A stretch of DNA of 10,796 bases from Betaproteobacteria bacterium (GTDB lineage Bacteria > Desulfobacterota > Desulfovibrionia > Desulfovibrionales > Desulfovibrionaceae): contig WRKB01000284.1 in assembly GCA_009778295.1 (NCBI GenBank), forward strand, positions 1-10,796, written 5' to 3'. The position numbers and the translations under genes are program-made. This document shows positions 1-7,825 of this stretch, in pieces; the stretch's first letter is position 1, and each line of letters starts with the position of its first letter. The notes below the pieces were generated by a model. That model was given only the letters and a program-made list of their open reading frames with translations, was not told the origin of the DNA and did no database searches.

Positions 1-354
1 GGAGCGCTTGGCATTGAATGCTGTGCCGACCGGCTGGATATTATTGATCTCCTCGCCCCCATGGAGCATCAGGCAACCCGTATCTGCGTCGAAGCGGAGC
101 GTGGCCTGTTGGCTGGATTGAACGGCGGTTGTCAGGTGCCTATCGCTGGACATGCGCGGATGTGCGGGCCCAAACGACTTACCTTGGAGGCTTTGATTGC
201 GGATATTGACGGCACCGGCCTATTGCGAGCGCAAAATGAAGGAAACTCCGACAATGCCAGACAGACAGGACTCGACCTCGCCGCCCGTCTCCTTGAACAG
301 GGTGCGGCGCGTATTCTTCATAAACTTTATGCCGCACCGGAAGATGATATATGA
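1..354 (+). CDS. hemC: Hydroxymethylbilane synthase (porphobilinogen deaminase), C-terminal part
   Basis: This is the last 117 codons of a gene that begins before the window. HemC condenses four porphobilinogen molecules into hydroxymethylbilane, the linear precursor of uroporphyrinogen III, in the cytoplasm. The visible part opens with the conserved GALGIE segment. It then has the C-terminal domain signature NGGCQVPIAGHA, whose cysteine (codon at 130-132) is the residue that covalently carries the dipyrromethane cofactor in this family. The remainder matches the usual C-terminal fold, ending in an alanine/leucine-rich helix (ARLLEQGAARIL). The reading frame is open from base 1 to the TGA at 352-354. 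The stop overlaps the start of the next gene in an ATGA, which suggests translational coupling with the Lon-like protease. The assignment is secure; whether the missing N-terminal part is intact cannot be seen. Confidence 0.95.
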   Translation, partial: GALGIECCADRLDIIDLLAPMEHQATRICVEAERGLLAGLNGGCQVPIAGHARMCGPKRLTLEALIADIDGTGLLRAQNEGNSDNARQTGLDLAARLLEQGAARILHKLYAAPEDDI

Positions 355-2786
355 GTAAAATTCTTCCGCTCCTCCCTCACGCTCTTCAAGCCCGGTTGCC
401 GGAAACACGCATTCCATGGGCGAACAGCGCCGACATGCCCGCACGTTTCAGAAACAACGGCATCAAGCATTGCCCCCAACCCAGAGCTTTGCAAGCCCTG
501 GAATTGGCACTCCACATAGATGCCAAGGATTACCATGTGTACCTTTCCGGCGAAAGTCACCTCGGGCGCAGATATATGTTGCGCGAATTTTTGCAGCCCA
601 GGGCACGCAAAGAACCCACACCACCGGATCTGCTGTATGTGAACAATTTTGCCGTGCCAGACAAGGCGATACTTATTACTGTTCCCCCCGGATACGGGCA
701 AAAAATCAAAAAGGCGCTGGCGGAAGTGCTAGGCAAAATACGCAAAGAGCTCCCCAGTCATTTTGAAGCCGACAGTTATATGGAACGGCGAGCTCGGCTG
801 ATGGACAGATTCCAGAAAACGCGCACCCGCCTTTTGCGGAAAATGGACGCTGTTGCAGGCACTAAAGGATTTCATCTTGACTTTGACGAACAGGGCAGCC
901 TGACTTTATACCCCTTAGTGGAAGGCAAACGGCTCAGCGAAGAGGAGTTTGATCGCCTGGACAGTCAGATACGTCAACGACTTAAGAACCAGGGAGACTC
1001 TCTGCTACATGCAATGGCCGGTTTCATACGCCAGCTCAGCCGGGCAGAACAAAACTTCAAGGATGATGAGCGAAGCCTGGAACGCGAGGTGGTACGCCAA
1101 GTACTTGACGCTTTCCTGACGCCGTTTGAAACAAAAATTCTGCACGCCTGCCCCGACGAGCCTCTGCAAAAGTATTTCAAAGCATTACGCGAAGACATTC
1201 TCAGCAACCTTGAGCAGGTTCTTCCCCGGGAAAACCTGCCGCCGCAATCGGGCGACTCTGCCTTGCCCCCCCAGGAGAACGACCCCTACCGGTACGACAT
1301 CAATCTCTTTGTCGACAACAGCCAGACCAGCGGGGCGCCTATCGTCGCGGACGATCATCCCACCAGTTCCAATCTGCTCGGCTGTGTCGAGCGGGAAGCT
1401 GAAATGGGCGCGCTCATCACGGACTTCACACTTATCAAAGCCGGCAGTCTGCATAAGGCCAACGGCGGTTTTTTGGTACTGAACATGGAGGATGTGCTGC
1501 AATATCCCGCTGCTTGGGAAGGACTCATGCGCGCTTTGCGTTCCGGTCTGGCCCGTATCGAAGACAGCGGGGAGACGGATGCTTCCACGCGCACCAAGGG
1601 TATTGAACCGGAGGCTTTGTGCCTTAATCTCAAAGTTATCCTGGTGGGTTCGGAAAGCTTGTATGAAACCTTGCTGCTCAATGACGAGCGTTTTTCCAAA
1701 CTTTTTAAAATCAAGGCCCACATGGCCGACGCCACCCGGCGTGATCAATCCGGGCTGCGCGTTTACCTTGCCCGCATGGCGCGCATCATTGCAGAAGCGG
1801 ATCTGTTGCCTTTCGAGCGTTCGGCGATGGCCAGGCTGATTGATTTTGGTTCCGAGCTTATTGAAGACCGGCAAAAGTTGTCTCTCAAGTTTCCCCTGCT
1901 GCGGGAACTGATGATCGAAGCTTCTGCCCTAGCCAACAGGGCAGGCATGGAAAAAGTGGACAGGGGGCACATAGAATCGGCGCTTGATGCGCGCAATTAC
2001 CGCGCCAACCTGGCGGAAGAACTCTTTTTGGAAGAATACGACCGTAAGCTGATCAAGGTGCGTACCTCCGGCAACGCAGTAGGGCAGGTGAATGGCCTTT
2101 CCGTCACTTGGCATGGTAATTTTGAATTTGGACTGCCGCACTGCATTTCCTGCGCCGTGGGCGTCGGACACGGTGGTATTATTGACCTGGAACGGGAGGC
2201 GGAACTCTCCGGTCCCATTCATACCAAGGCCATGATGATCCTGAAAAGCTACCTGCTGGATCAGTTCGCGCGCAACAAGCCCCTGGTGATGACCGGGAGT
2301 TTGTGTTTCGAACAAAGTTACGCGGGAGTTGAGGGGGATTCCGCCTCTGGTGCGGAGCTCGCAGCTCTGCTTTCCGCCATCTCCGGTGTTCCGGTCAGGC
2401 TTTCGCTGGCCTTTACAGGAGCTGTCAGCCAGTCCGGTCAGATTATGGCCGTAGGCGGCGTGAACAGAAAGATTGAGGGGTTTTTTCAGGTTTGTGCCCG
2501 ACATGGATTGACGGGCGAACAAGGCGTTATAGTCCCGCGCGACAACATGGATCACCTCATGCTTTCACGCCGCGTGGTGGATGCGGTGGAACGCGGACAA
2601 TTCACAGTTTTTCCCGTCCAGCACATCACCGAAGCCATGGAGATCCTCACGGGTATGCCAGCAGGCCGCAGACGCAGAGACGGAAGTTTCACGCCAGGTT
2701 CCATGTATCAGAAGGTGGACTCCCGCCTGGTAGAAATGGGAAAACTCGCGGCATACGCCTACAAACGCATGGGCGGGCAACGCTGA
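351..2786 (+). CDS. Lon-family ATP-dependent protease-like protein (COG1067, LonB-like)
   Basis: The 811-residue protein matches the COG1067 Lon-related proteases, cytoplasmic AAA+ serine proteases with a Ser/Lys dyad. Residues about 45-130 hold the P-loop region, but the Walker A equivalent is GESHLGRRY (67-75), with Arg at the usual Lys and Ser/Thr positions. Residues about 140-290 form a charged helical insertion. GGFLVLNMEDVL (372-383) is the Walker B region and VILVGSESLYETLL (429-442) the sensor-1 strand. The proteolytic domain spans about 570-775, with EGDSASGAEL giving catalytic Ser664 and GGVNRKIEGF giving Lys707. Their 43-residue spacing equals that in E. coli Lon (679/722). The ATG at 351 overlaps the hemC stop by 4 bp and follows GGAAG (339-343) at 7-nt spacing. 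Protease chemistry looks intact; ATP hydrolysis is doubtful from the P-loop. Substrates are unknown. It is not the housekeeping LonA, as it has no N-terminal LON domain. Confidence 0.92.
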   Translation: MSKILPLLPHALQARLPETRIPWANSADMPARFRNNGIKHCPQPRALQALELALHIDAKDYHVYLSGESHLGRRYMLREFLQPRARKEPTPPDLLYVNNFAVPDKAILITVPPGYGQKIKKALAEVLGKIRKELPSHFEADSYMERRARLMDRFQKTRTRLLRKMDAVAGTKGFHLDFDEQGSLTLYPLVEGKRLSEEEFDRLDSQIRQRLKNQGDSLLHAMAGFIRQLSRAEQNFKDDERSLEREVVRQVLDAFLTPFETKILHACPDEPLQKYFKALREDILSNLEQVLPRENLPPQSGDSALPPQENDPYRYDINLFVDNSQTSGAPIVADDHPTSSNLLGCVEREAEMGALITDFTLIKAGSLHKANGGFLVLNMEDVLQYPAAWEGLMRALRSGLARIEDSGETDASTRTKGIEPEALCLNLKVILVGSESLYETLLLNDERFSKLFKIKAHMADATRRDQSGLRVYLARMARIIAEADLLPFERSAMARLIDFGSELIEDRQKLSLKFPLLRELMIEASALANRAGMEKVDRGHIESALDARNYRANLAEELFLEEYDRKLIKVRTSGNAVGQVNGLSVTWHGNFEFGLPHCISCAVGVGHGGIIDLEREAELSGPIHTKAMMILKSYLLDQFARNKPLVMTGSLCFEQSYAGVEGDSASGAELAALLSAISGVPVRLSLAFTGAVSQSGQIMAVGGVNRKIEGFFQVCARHGLTGEQGVIVPRDNMDHLMLSRRVVDAVERGQFTVFPVQHITEAMEILTGMPAGRRRRDGSFTPGSMYQKVDSRLVEMGKLAAYAYKRMGGQR

Positions 2787-2807
2787 TATGCGGCGCGTGG
2801 TACGCGG

Positions 2808-3980
2808 ATGAGCATGCGGCAATACCTCATTGTCTGCGGCACAGCTCTGTTCAGCGTGATGGGCGTTTCCAGCATCCTGCCCGTGCTTCCTTTGCTTGCC
2901 AAGACCTTTCAGATTCCGGATGACAAGCTCGGCATTCTGATCGCCGCTTTCACCCTGCCCGGCATTTTTCTTACCCCCCTGGGCGGTGTGCTTTCCGATC
3001 GCATAGGACGCAAAAGTGTTCTCGTACCCAGCCTTCTGTTTTTCGCCCTTGGCGGGCTGGGTTGCTTTTTTTCCGGTAGCCAGACCGAAGTGATCTTCTG
3101 GCGGAGTATACAGGGTATCGGCGCTGCGAGTCTGGGCACCCTGTACAACACCCTGATCGGAGATTTATGTGCAGTTGAGGAGGACCGGCTTAAAGCCCTC
3201 GGCGGTACCATGATGCTGGTTGCCATGGGAGGCGCGCTTTTTCCGGCGCTCGGCGGCCTGATGGGCAATTGGCATCTGATGAGTCCCTTTTTACTGGCAC
3301 TCTGCGCTTTGCCTCTGGCGCTGCTGGTCTGCGTCACCGAACTACCGCGCCCGGCCGGAACCAGCCAAAGCCTGAACAATTATATCCGACAAGGAGCCGG
3401 AAGTATCGGCGAACGCGCCAACCTGAGCCTTTTTGCCATTTCTTTTATTATTTTTGGCATATTGTATGGCCCGATCATAACGTATTTCCCCCTGCTTGCC
3501 TATTCGCGATATGGAGCAAGCCCACCGCAGATCGGGAGCATTTATGCGGCAACCATCCTCGGCATCTCGTTCGGGGGCATCTTCATGCCAAAACTTTCCC
3601 GCAGCTTTTCTGCGCGCGGTATGGGATTGTGTGCGGCGGCGCTCTTTTGTGCAGCCATGCTGCTGATGCCACACAACAGTTCGCTATGGCTCTGTGCTTT
3701 GCCGGTTCTTTCATACGGCCTGGGGCAGGGTATATTGTACCCTACCGCCATGTCCGCTCTGACCGGCGGCGCACCGGAACACACCCGCAGTATCATACTT
3801 GCCGCAAACGCCACGACGATCCGCCTTAGCCAGACCCTGATGCCGAGCCTGTGCGGTCTGCTTTTTTCCTGGTGGAATTTCGAAGGAGTATTTGGAGGCG
3901 GCCTGCTGCTGGCAGGACTGTTGTTTATCTTGGTGCCAGTAGCCTTGCACCGCACGGGGCCGACTGACAGCAAACTGTAA
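2808..3980 (+). CDS. Major facilitator superfamily transporter, DHA1-like
   Basis: The 390-residue, very hydrophobic protein has the layout of a 12-TM MFS carrier in the inner membrane: an N-terminal six-helix half (about 5-178), a polar central loop (about 180-205) and a C-terminal half (about 206-382). Motif A is textbook: GVLSDRIGRK at 60-69, between TM2 and TM3. Motif B is RSIQGIGAA (99-107) in TM4. A motif C-like GGALFPALGG (141-150) sits in TM5, with Phe where drug/H+ antiporters usually have Gly before the Pro. These features favour a DHA1 drug:H+ antiporter or related exporter, but the substrate cannot be read from sequence. The ATG at 2808 has only a weak upstream purine signal; the ATG at 2814 is an alternative. 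It begins 21 bp after the protease gene, so it probably shares that transcript. It ends 54 bp from the oppositely oriented mutS. Confidence 0.88.
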   Translation: MSMRQYLIVCGTALFSVMGVSSILPVLPLLAKTFQIPDDKLGILIAAFTLPGIFLTPLGGVLSDRIGRKSVLVPSLLFFALGGLGCFFSGSQTEVIFWRSIQGIGAASLGTLYNTLIGDLCAVEEDRLKALGGTMMLVAMGGALFPALGGLMGNWHLMSPFLLALCALPLALLVCVTELPRPAGTSQSLNNYIRQGAGSIGERANLSLFAISFIIFGILYGPIITYFPLLAYSRYGASPPQIGSIYAATILGISFGGIFMPKLSRSFSARGMGLCAAALFCAAMLLMPHNSSLWLCALPVLSYGLGQGILYPTAMSALTGGAPEHTRSIILAANATTIRLSQTLMPSLCGLLFSWWNFEGVFGGGLLLAGLLFILVPVALHRTGPTDSKL

Positions 3981-3987
3981 TCAAACG

Positions 3988-4036
3988 GATTGTAACAGAA
4001 GAGAGCGGCATACTTGAACAAAATTGTGTAACAATC
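3988..4036. repeat. Imperfect inverted repeat filling the convergent intergenic gap
   Basis: The arms GATTGTAACAGA (3988-3999) and TGTGTAACAATC (4025-4036) can pair at 10 of 12 positions around a 25-nt loop. A smaller hairpin, ATTGT-GTA-ACAAT (4023-4035), is nested in the right arm, and on the - strand it is followed by TTTTG. The repeat lies between the MFS stop and the mutS stop, where a bidirectional terminator would be expected. The stems are AT-rich and lack a proper U-tract, so a terminator role is only a possibility and chance is a fair alternative. Confidence 0.22.
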
Positions 4037-6704
4037 ATCCCCAGCGCTCTTTCCATTCGGTGAGTATCCGTAAGGCCTCAAGCGGTGTGAGCTGTTGCGG
4101 ATCAAGCGCACGCAGGACAGAACGCACAGGCTCTTCCGGCAGGGAGGGCATTTTTTCCACTGGGGGCTGCTCCAATCCGGGCAACGCAAGCATATCCGCA
4201 CGCACGTTTACTTCTCTCGAACGTTTTTTTTCAAGTTCGGCAAGCACCTGCCTGGCCCGTTGCACGAGCGGCTGTGGCACGCCGGCAAGACGCGCCACTT
4301 CGATGCCGTAGCTGCGATCCGACGGACCAGGCACCAGACGGTGTAGAAACATGAGTTCTCCGCCCCATTCCCTGATGGCGATATTCATGGTGAATACCCC
4401 GTCTACCATGTCTTCCAGGGCTGTCAATTCGTGGTAATGCGTGGCAAAAAGCGTACGCGTGCAGCCGTTGCCCCGGCGAGCCATGTCTTCCACCACGGCC
4501 CAGGCCAGAGCCAAGCCGTCATACGTACTGGTGCCGCGTCCTATCTCGTCAAGTATAATCAGGCTACGGCGTGTGGCTTGGCGCAGGATCCTGGCGGTTT
4601 CCATCATTTCCACCATAAAGGTGCTCTGGCCCCTGCTCAGGTTATCCGATGCGCCCACACGCGAAAAAATTCTGTCAGCAAGGCCAAGTCGCGCCTCCGT
4701 TACGGGCACGAAAGAACCCATTTGCGCCATGATACAAATGACGGCTGTCTGGCGCAGAACAGTGGATTTTCCAGCCATATTCGGCCCGGTGATGAGGGCC
4801 AGATTGCGTCCGGGCTTCAAGGAGATGTCGTTCGGCACAAAGTTTGCTGCGCCGATCGCCTGTTCCACCACTGGATGCCGCCCTTCACGGATAAAAAGCT
4901 CCGTACCTCCGTCGAGCACGGGCCGCGTCCACGAATGGCGGCGAGCCAGCGTTGCCAGACTTTGCCAATAATCCAACTGTGCGATAAGGGCCGCCATAAA
5001 AAGCACACGGGGGCGAACAGCAGCGACTTGCTCACGCAATTTATGAAAAAGCTGAAACTCCAATGTATTACGACGCTCAGTTGCGGACATGATCTGTTTT
5101 TCCAGCTCATTGAGTCCCGGGGTGGTGAAACGTTCGGCATTGGCCATGCTCTGTCTGCGAATAAAGTGTTCGGGCAGCATAACACCAACGCCGGCGGCCC
5201 GGGATAATTCAAAGTAATACCCGAAAACACGGTTGAAGCCGAGTTTCAGTTTGGGCAGGCCGCATGTACTTTGCTCCTGTTCCAAAAGCTGCTGCAGGCG
5301 TTCTTCGCCATGTTCGGCAAGTTCAAGCAACTCGTCAAGCTCAGCATTATAGCCGTTGCGGAACAAACCGCCCTCGGTGATTTGCGGCGGAGGCGCATCC
5401 ACCAGAGAGCGTTCGAGCAACTCACGGCATTCCGTGATTTCGTCCCAATGAGAAAACACCCGATGCAACGCTCCGGGCAGGTCGTCTTTTGCCTGTTCAC
5501 ATTGGCCGGCGTGAGTGCTGCTGTGGGTATCCGGAATGTTCAACGCCTCTCGCACCAGCGGCAACGCGGCAAGGCTATGGCGCAGGGCAATAAAGTCTTT
5601 AGGGACAGCGCGATCCAGACTGATACGGGTACTTAGACGTTCGAGATCATAAACCGCTTCCAAACGATTCCTTAGGCAGTCACGTACGCTTTCTGCCCGC
5701 ACGAAGTACTGCACAGCGTCTAGATTATCTTCAATTGGCTCCAGTTCGCGCCAGGGGTGGCGCAGATGTTCTTCAAGGAGTCTGCCGCCCATAGGGGTAA
5801 GCGTGGCATCCATCATTGCGCGCAATGTCCCCCGGCCTTTTCGACCATCCAGTGTGGAAAAAAATTCCAAATTCCGTTCCGTCACCTCGTCGATAATGAG
5901 ATGGCGCCCCAGATCCAACGCTTTGAACGAACAAAGATTCTTCAGGTCCTGCTTTTGCGTCTGAACGAGGTAGGCCGCAAGCGCACCGCAAACCTGGACA
6001 AGTTCCGGTTTTTCCTCCAATCCCAGCGCGGCGAGTTCACGCACTCCCTGCGCCTCAAGTAGACGTTCGCCAGCCCGTTTGAGGAGAAAATGACTCTGAA
6101 ACGGAAGACGCACCAGCGGCGTATTTTCCAAAAACAAAGAAGTTGGAAGGCGCTGGTTGTCAGGCAACAACAGTTCCTTTGGCGCCATTTTTTGAACCCA
6201 TTGCCATAATTCAGCCTGTTTTTTACTGAACAGTCCAGACCATTCACCTGTCGAGACGTCGAGCCAAGCGAAGCCTCCCCGGCGCGTTTCTTCGTTCCAG
6301 TAGATTGCACCAAGGTAAGAGTGACTGCCGGGGTCCAGATGAATATCCTCAAGCACGGTGCCGGGAGTTATAATGCGGGTAACGGCACGCTTAACCAGAC
6401 CTTTACTCTGACGCGGATCTTCCATTTGCTCACAAATGGCGACGCTGTAACCCTTACCTGTCAGTTGGGCCACGTATGAGGCCGCAGCATGCCAAGGAAC
6501 CCCGCACATGGGAACAGGGTCCTCGGCCTCAGGGTTGCGGCTGGTCAATGTTATCTGCAATTCTTTGGCCGCCAGAACTGCGTCGTCAAAAAACAGCTCA
6601 TAAAAGTCCCCCATACGATAAAACAACAGAACATCACCGCATTCTTCCTTGATGCGCAAGTATTGCTCAAACATAGGGGTGAGTTTTTTGGGGATACTGC
6701 TCAT
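4035..6704 (-). CDS. mutS: DNA mismatch repair protein MutS
   Basis: The 889-residue protein is a full-length MutS, which scans DNA for mispairs and starts repair with MutL. The mismatch-binding domain carries the Phe-x-Glu wedge in GDFYELFFDDA (F34, E36). The connector, lever and clamp domains span about 125-600. The ATPase domain has Walker A GPNMAGKST (640-648), the signature loop STFMVEM (694-700), Walker B LIILDEIGRGTS (715-726) and the conserved THYHEL (755-760). The C-terminal DPQQLTPLEALRIL matches the oligomerisation helices of MutS. It is slightly longer than E. coli MutS (853), mainly from about 17-20 extra residues near 391-417. The start at 6704 (MSSIPKKLTPMFEQYL) agrees with family starts, although no clear Shine-Dalgarno precedes it. 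No mutL is adjacent. It is the last gene of the - strand block, 151 bp after the LapA-domain gene. Confidence 0.98.
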   Translation of the reverse strand: MSSIPKKLTPMFEQYLRIKEECGDVLLFYRMGDFYELFFDDAVLAAKELQITLTSRNPEAEDPVPMCGVPWHAAASYVAQLTGKGYSVAICEQMEDPRQSKGLVKRAVTRIITPGTVLEDIHLDPGSHSYLGAIYWNEETRRGGFAWLDVSTGEWSGLFSKKQAELWQWVQKMAPKELLLPDNQRLPTSLFLENTPLVRLPFQSHFLLKRAGERLLEAQGVRELAALGLEEKPELVQVCGALAAYLVQTQKQDLKNLCSFKALDLGRHLIIDEVTERNLEFFSTLDGRKGRGTLRAMMDATLTPMGGRLLEEHLRHPWRELEPIEDNLDAVQYFVRAESVRDCLRNRLEAVYDLERLSTRISLDRAVPKDFIALRHSLAALPLVREALNIPDTHSSTHAGQCEQAKDDLPGALHRVFSHWDEITECRELLERSLVDAPPPQITEGGLFRNGYNAELDELLELAEHGEERLQQLLEQEQSTCGLPKLKLGFNRVFGYYFELSRAAGVGVMLPEHFIRRQSMANAERFTTPGLNELEKQIMSATERRNTLEFQLFHKLREQVAAVRPRVLFMAALIAQLDYWQSLATLARRHSWTRPVLDGGTELFIREGRHPVVEQAIGAANFVPNDISLKPGRNLALITGPNMAGKSTVLRQTAVICIMAQMGSFVPVTEARLGLADRIFSRVGASDNLSRGQSTFMVEMMETARILRQATRRSLIILDEIGRGTSTYDGLALAWAVVEDMARRGNGCTRTLFATHYHELTALEDMVDGVFTMNIAIREWGGELMFLHRLVPGPSDRSYGIEVARLAGVPQPLVQRARQVLAELEKKRSREVNVRADMLALPGLEQPPVEKMPSLPEEPVRSVLRALDPQQLTPLEALRILTEWKERWG

Positions 6705-6855
6705 GGCCGGATAACCATTACAACGGGCAGAATCGGCTATGGAAGGTGCGATCCCTCCGCTTTGCTTATCAAATGCTTCGCATTCTGGCTCGGTATGTTG
6801 CCGTGCGTTTTAATGCTGAATCAAGCATAAAGGAATGATTGATTGCAAATTAAAA
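6705..6855 (-). other. Intergenic region upstream of mutS
   Basis: These 151 bp separate the stop of the LapA-domain gene from the mutS start. It is the longest gap in the window and the likeliest place for a mutS promoter. I could not find a convincing -35/-10 pair with 16-18 bp spacing. An imperfect AT-rich stem-loop (TTTATGCT with AGCATTAAA on the - strand, 6809-6831, one bulged base) lies about 25 nt past the upstream stop. No U-tract follows it, so it is not a standard intrinsic terminator. I see no open reading frame with coding character here. Confidence 0.4.
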
Positions 6856-7257
6856 TTAGGCATTCTTGTCAGGATCAGGGACAATAATATCGGCTTTCAC
6901 ATCTTCAGTCTTTTTGAGGGGAAATTTGTTCCCCGCAGGGAAATTAATTGTGGAAGACATTGTCGCATTTTTGGCCATTTCCTTCTCTAAGTTCCTTATT
7001 TTCCACCGGGCCTTCATCAAAGAGGCGGCGAGAGAAAGCCTGTCCCACAGGAAAAAGGCCATACTGACAAGCGCACCCAGAAGAAAACCGGCCAGCAAGA
7101 TGAAATACGTTGGCAACTCAAGGGGGCGCATAGGAGGAAGGAAAAAAAGATTCAGCTGAAGCACCATATCTCTGCCAAGAACTTCCTGATTCTGGAACAA
7201 AAAAAGCATGGAGACGAAAAAAACCAGTACCAGCAGCAACACTTTGATATAACGCAT
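6856..7257 (-). CDS. LapA-domain (DUF1049-type) two-TM inner-membrane protein
   Basis: The 133-residue protein starts MRYIKVLLLVLVFF, with a first membrane helix at about 4-21. The FQNQE that follows is typical of LapA-domain proteins. After a short extracytoplasmic stretch with hydrophobic and proline residues comes a second helix at about 51-71 (YFILLAGFLLGALVSMAFFL). Next are a basic, coiled-coil-like segment (about 75-96, WKIRNLEKEMAK) and a polar, probably disordered tail. This matches small LapA/DUF1049 envelope proteins; in E. coli LapA acts with LapB in lipopolysaccharide assembly control, but no lapB is visible here and that role is not shown. The start is set by a strong AGGAGG (7263-7268) five bases before the ATG. 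The frame stays open upstream to 7455, but that part overlaps the HIT gene and lacks membrane-protein character. The Shine-Dalgarno touches the HIT stop codon, so the two are probably co-translated. Confidence 0.8.
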   Translation of the reverse strand: MRYIKVLLLVLVFFVSMLFLFQNQEVLGRDMVLQLNLFFLPPMRPLELPTYFILLAGFLLGALVSMAFFLWDRLSLAASLMKARWKIRNLEKEMAKNATMSSTINFPAGNKFPLKKTEDVKADIIVPDPDKNA

Positions 7258-7262
7258 GTATT

Positions 7263-7268
7263 CCTCCT
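7263..7268 (-). promoter_or_regulatory. Shine-Dalgarno fixing the start of the LapA-domain gene
   Basis: A consensus AGGAGG sits 5 nt upstream of the ATG at 7257. Its first base is the last base of the HIT gene stop codon (TGA, 7270-7268). It is the clearest ribosome binding site in the window and supports the 133-residue start over a 199-residue upstream extension. Confidence 0.85.
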
Positions 7269-7774
7269 CACTTATTACGAATGACGTCCTTATACAGAGC
7301 AGCAAAGTACGGTGCAAGTCTGGCATAGGTGGCAAGCAAATGTTCCGGCATGACGCGCACCTCATCCGCAACAGCCATGAATGACGAATCTCCATTCCAG
7401 CGCGGCACAATATGAAAATGCAGATGTTCCCGAATTCCCGCTCCCGCTGCTTCACCGATATTCAAGCCCAGATTTTGCCCCTGGCAATGGAAACAGTCCT
7501 GTAAAATGCTCGAGCATCGTCGCAAAAGGAGCATAAGTTCCGAAGATTCTTCCTCTCTAAGCTCTTGTAAATTCATAATATGTCGATACGGGGTCACCAT
7601 TAAGTGGCCGCAATTATATGGGAAGGCATTCATGATGACAAAAGAATGCTGTCCCCGGTATAACACCAGACGTTGCTCATCTTCGCCGCAATGAGGGGGG
7701 AGGCAAAACACGCATGCATCCGGCTTGGGAGACAAAATATATTCTATGCGCCACGGCGCCCAAAGCTGCTTCAT
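7268..7774 (-). CDS. HIT-family nucleotide hydrolase/phosphorylase
   Basis: The 168-residue protein is a histidine-triad enzyme. These act on the phosphate bonds of nucleotides such as Ap4A or AMP conjugates, through a covalent nucleotidyl-histidine intermediate. The triad is EHLHFHIVPRW, with His117, His119 and His121. The CVFC pair (21-24) and the GHLMVTPYRH segment (57-66) fit the zinc-binding subgroup. That subgroup typically starts LWAPWR and ends its core with RWNGD, as seen here; its members are often annotated as Ap4A phosphorylase-like. I chose the ATG at 7774 because MKQLWAPWRIEYI matches family starts. An ATG at 7795 and a GTG at 7810 are in frame upstream, and none of the three has a good Shine-Dalgarno. 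The gene begins 51 bp after the DHH/tRNA nucleotidyltransferase gene. The exact substrate is not predictable from sequence. Confidence 0.9.
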   Translation of the reverse strand: MKQLWAPWRIEYILSPKPDACVFCLPPHCGEDEQRLVLYRGQHSFVIMNAFPYNCGHLMVTPYRHIMNLQELREEESSELMLLLRRCSSILQDCFHCQGQNLGLNIGEAAGAGIREHLHFHIVPRWNGDSSFMAVADEVRVMPEHLLATYARLAPYFAALYKDVIRNK

Positions 7775-7825
7775 GCCTTTGCTCACTGGGGGCATAATTT
7801 TACAGTCCACAGTACTTTAATTATC

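Noticed and set aside
1185..1874. 229-codon - strand open frame inside the Lon-like protease gene
   Set aside because: It runs opposite a well-conserved coding frame and shows no domain or plausible ribosome binding site.
4431..5207. 258-codon + strand open frame inside mutS
   Set aside because: It is antisense to the conserved MutS ATPase and clamp domains, has no recognisable protein motifs and low-complexity composition typical of a shadow frame.
6809..6831. Imperfect stem-loop downstream of the LapA-domain gene as an intrinsic terminator
   Set aside because: The stem is AT-rich with a bulge and neither strand has a following U-tract.
7258..7455. 66-codon N-terminal extension of the LapA-domain gene
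   Set aside because: It overlaps the HIT coding sequence in another frame, lacks LapA-like sequence, and a consensus AGGAGG sits right before the internal ATG at 7257.
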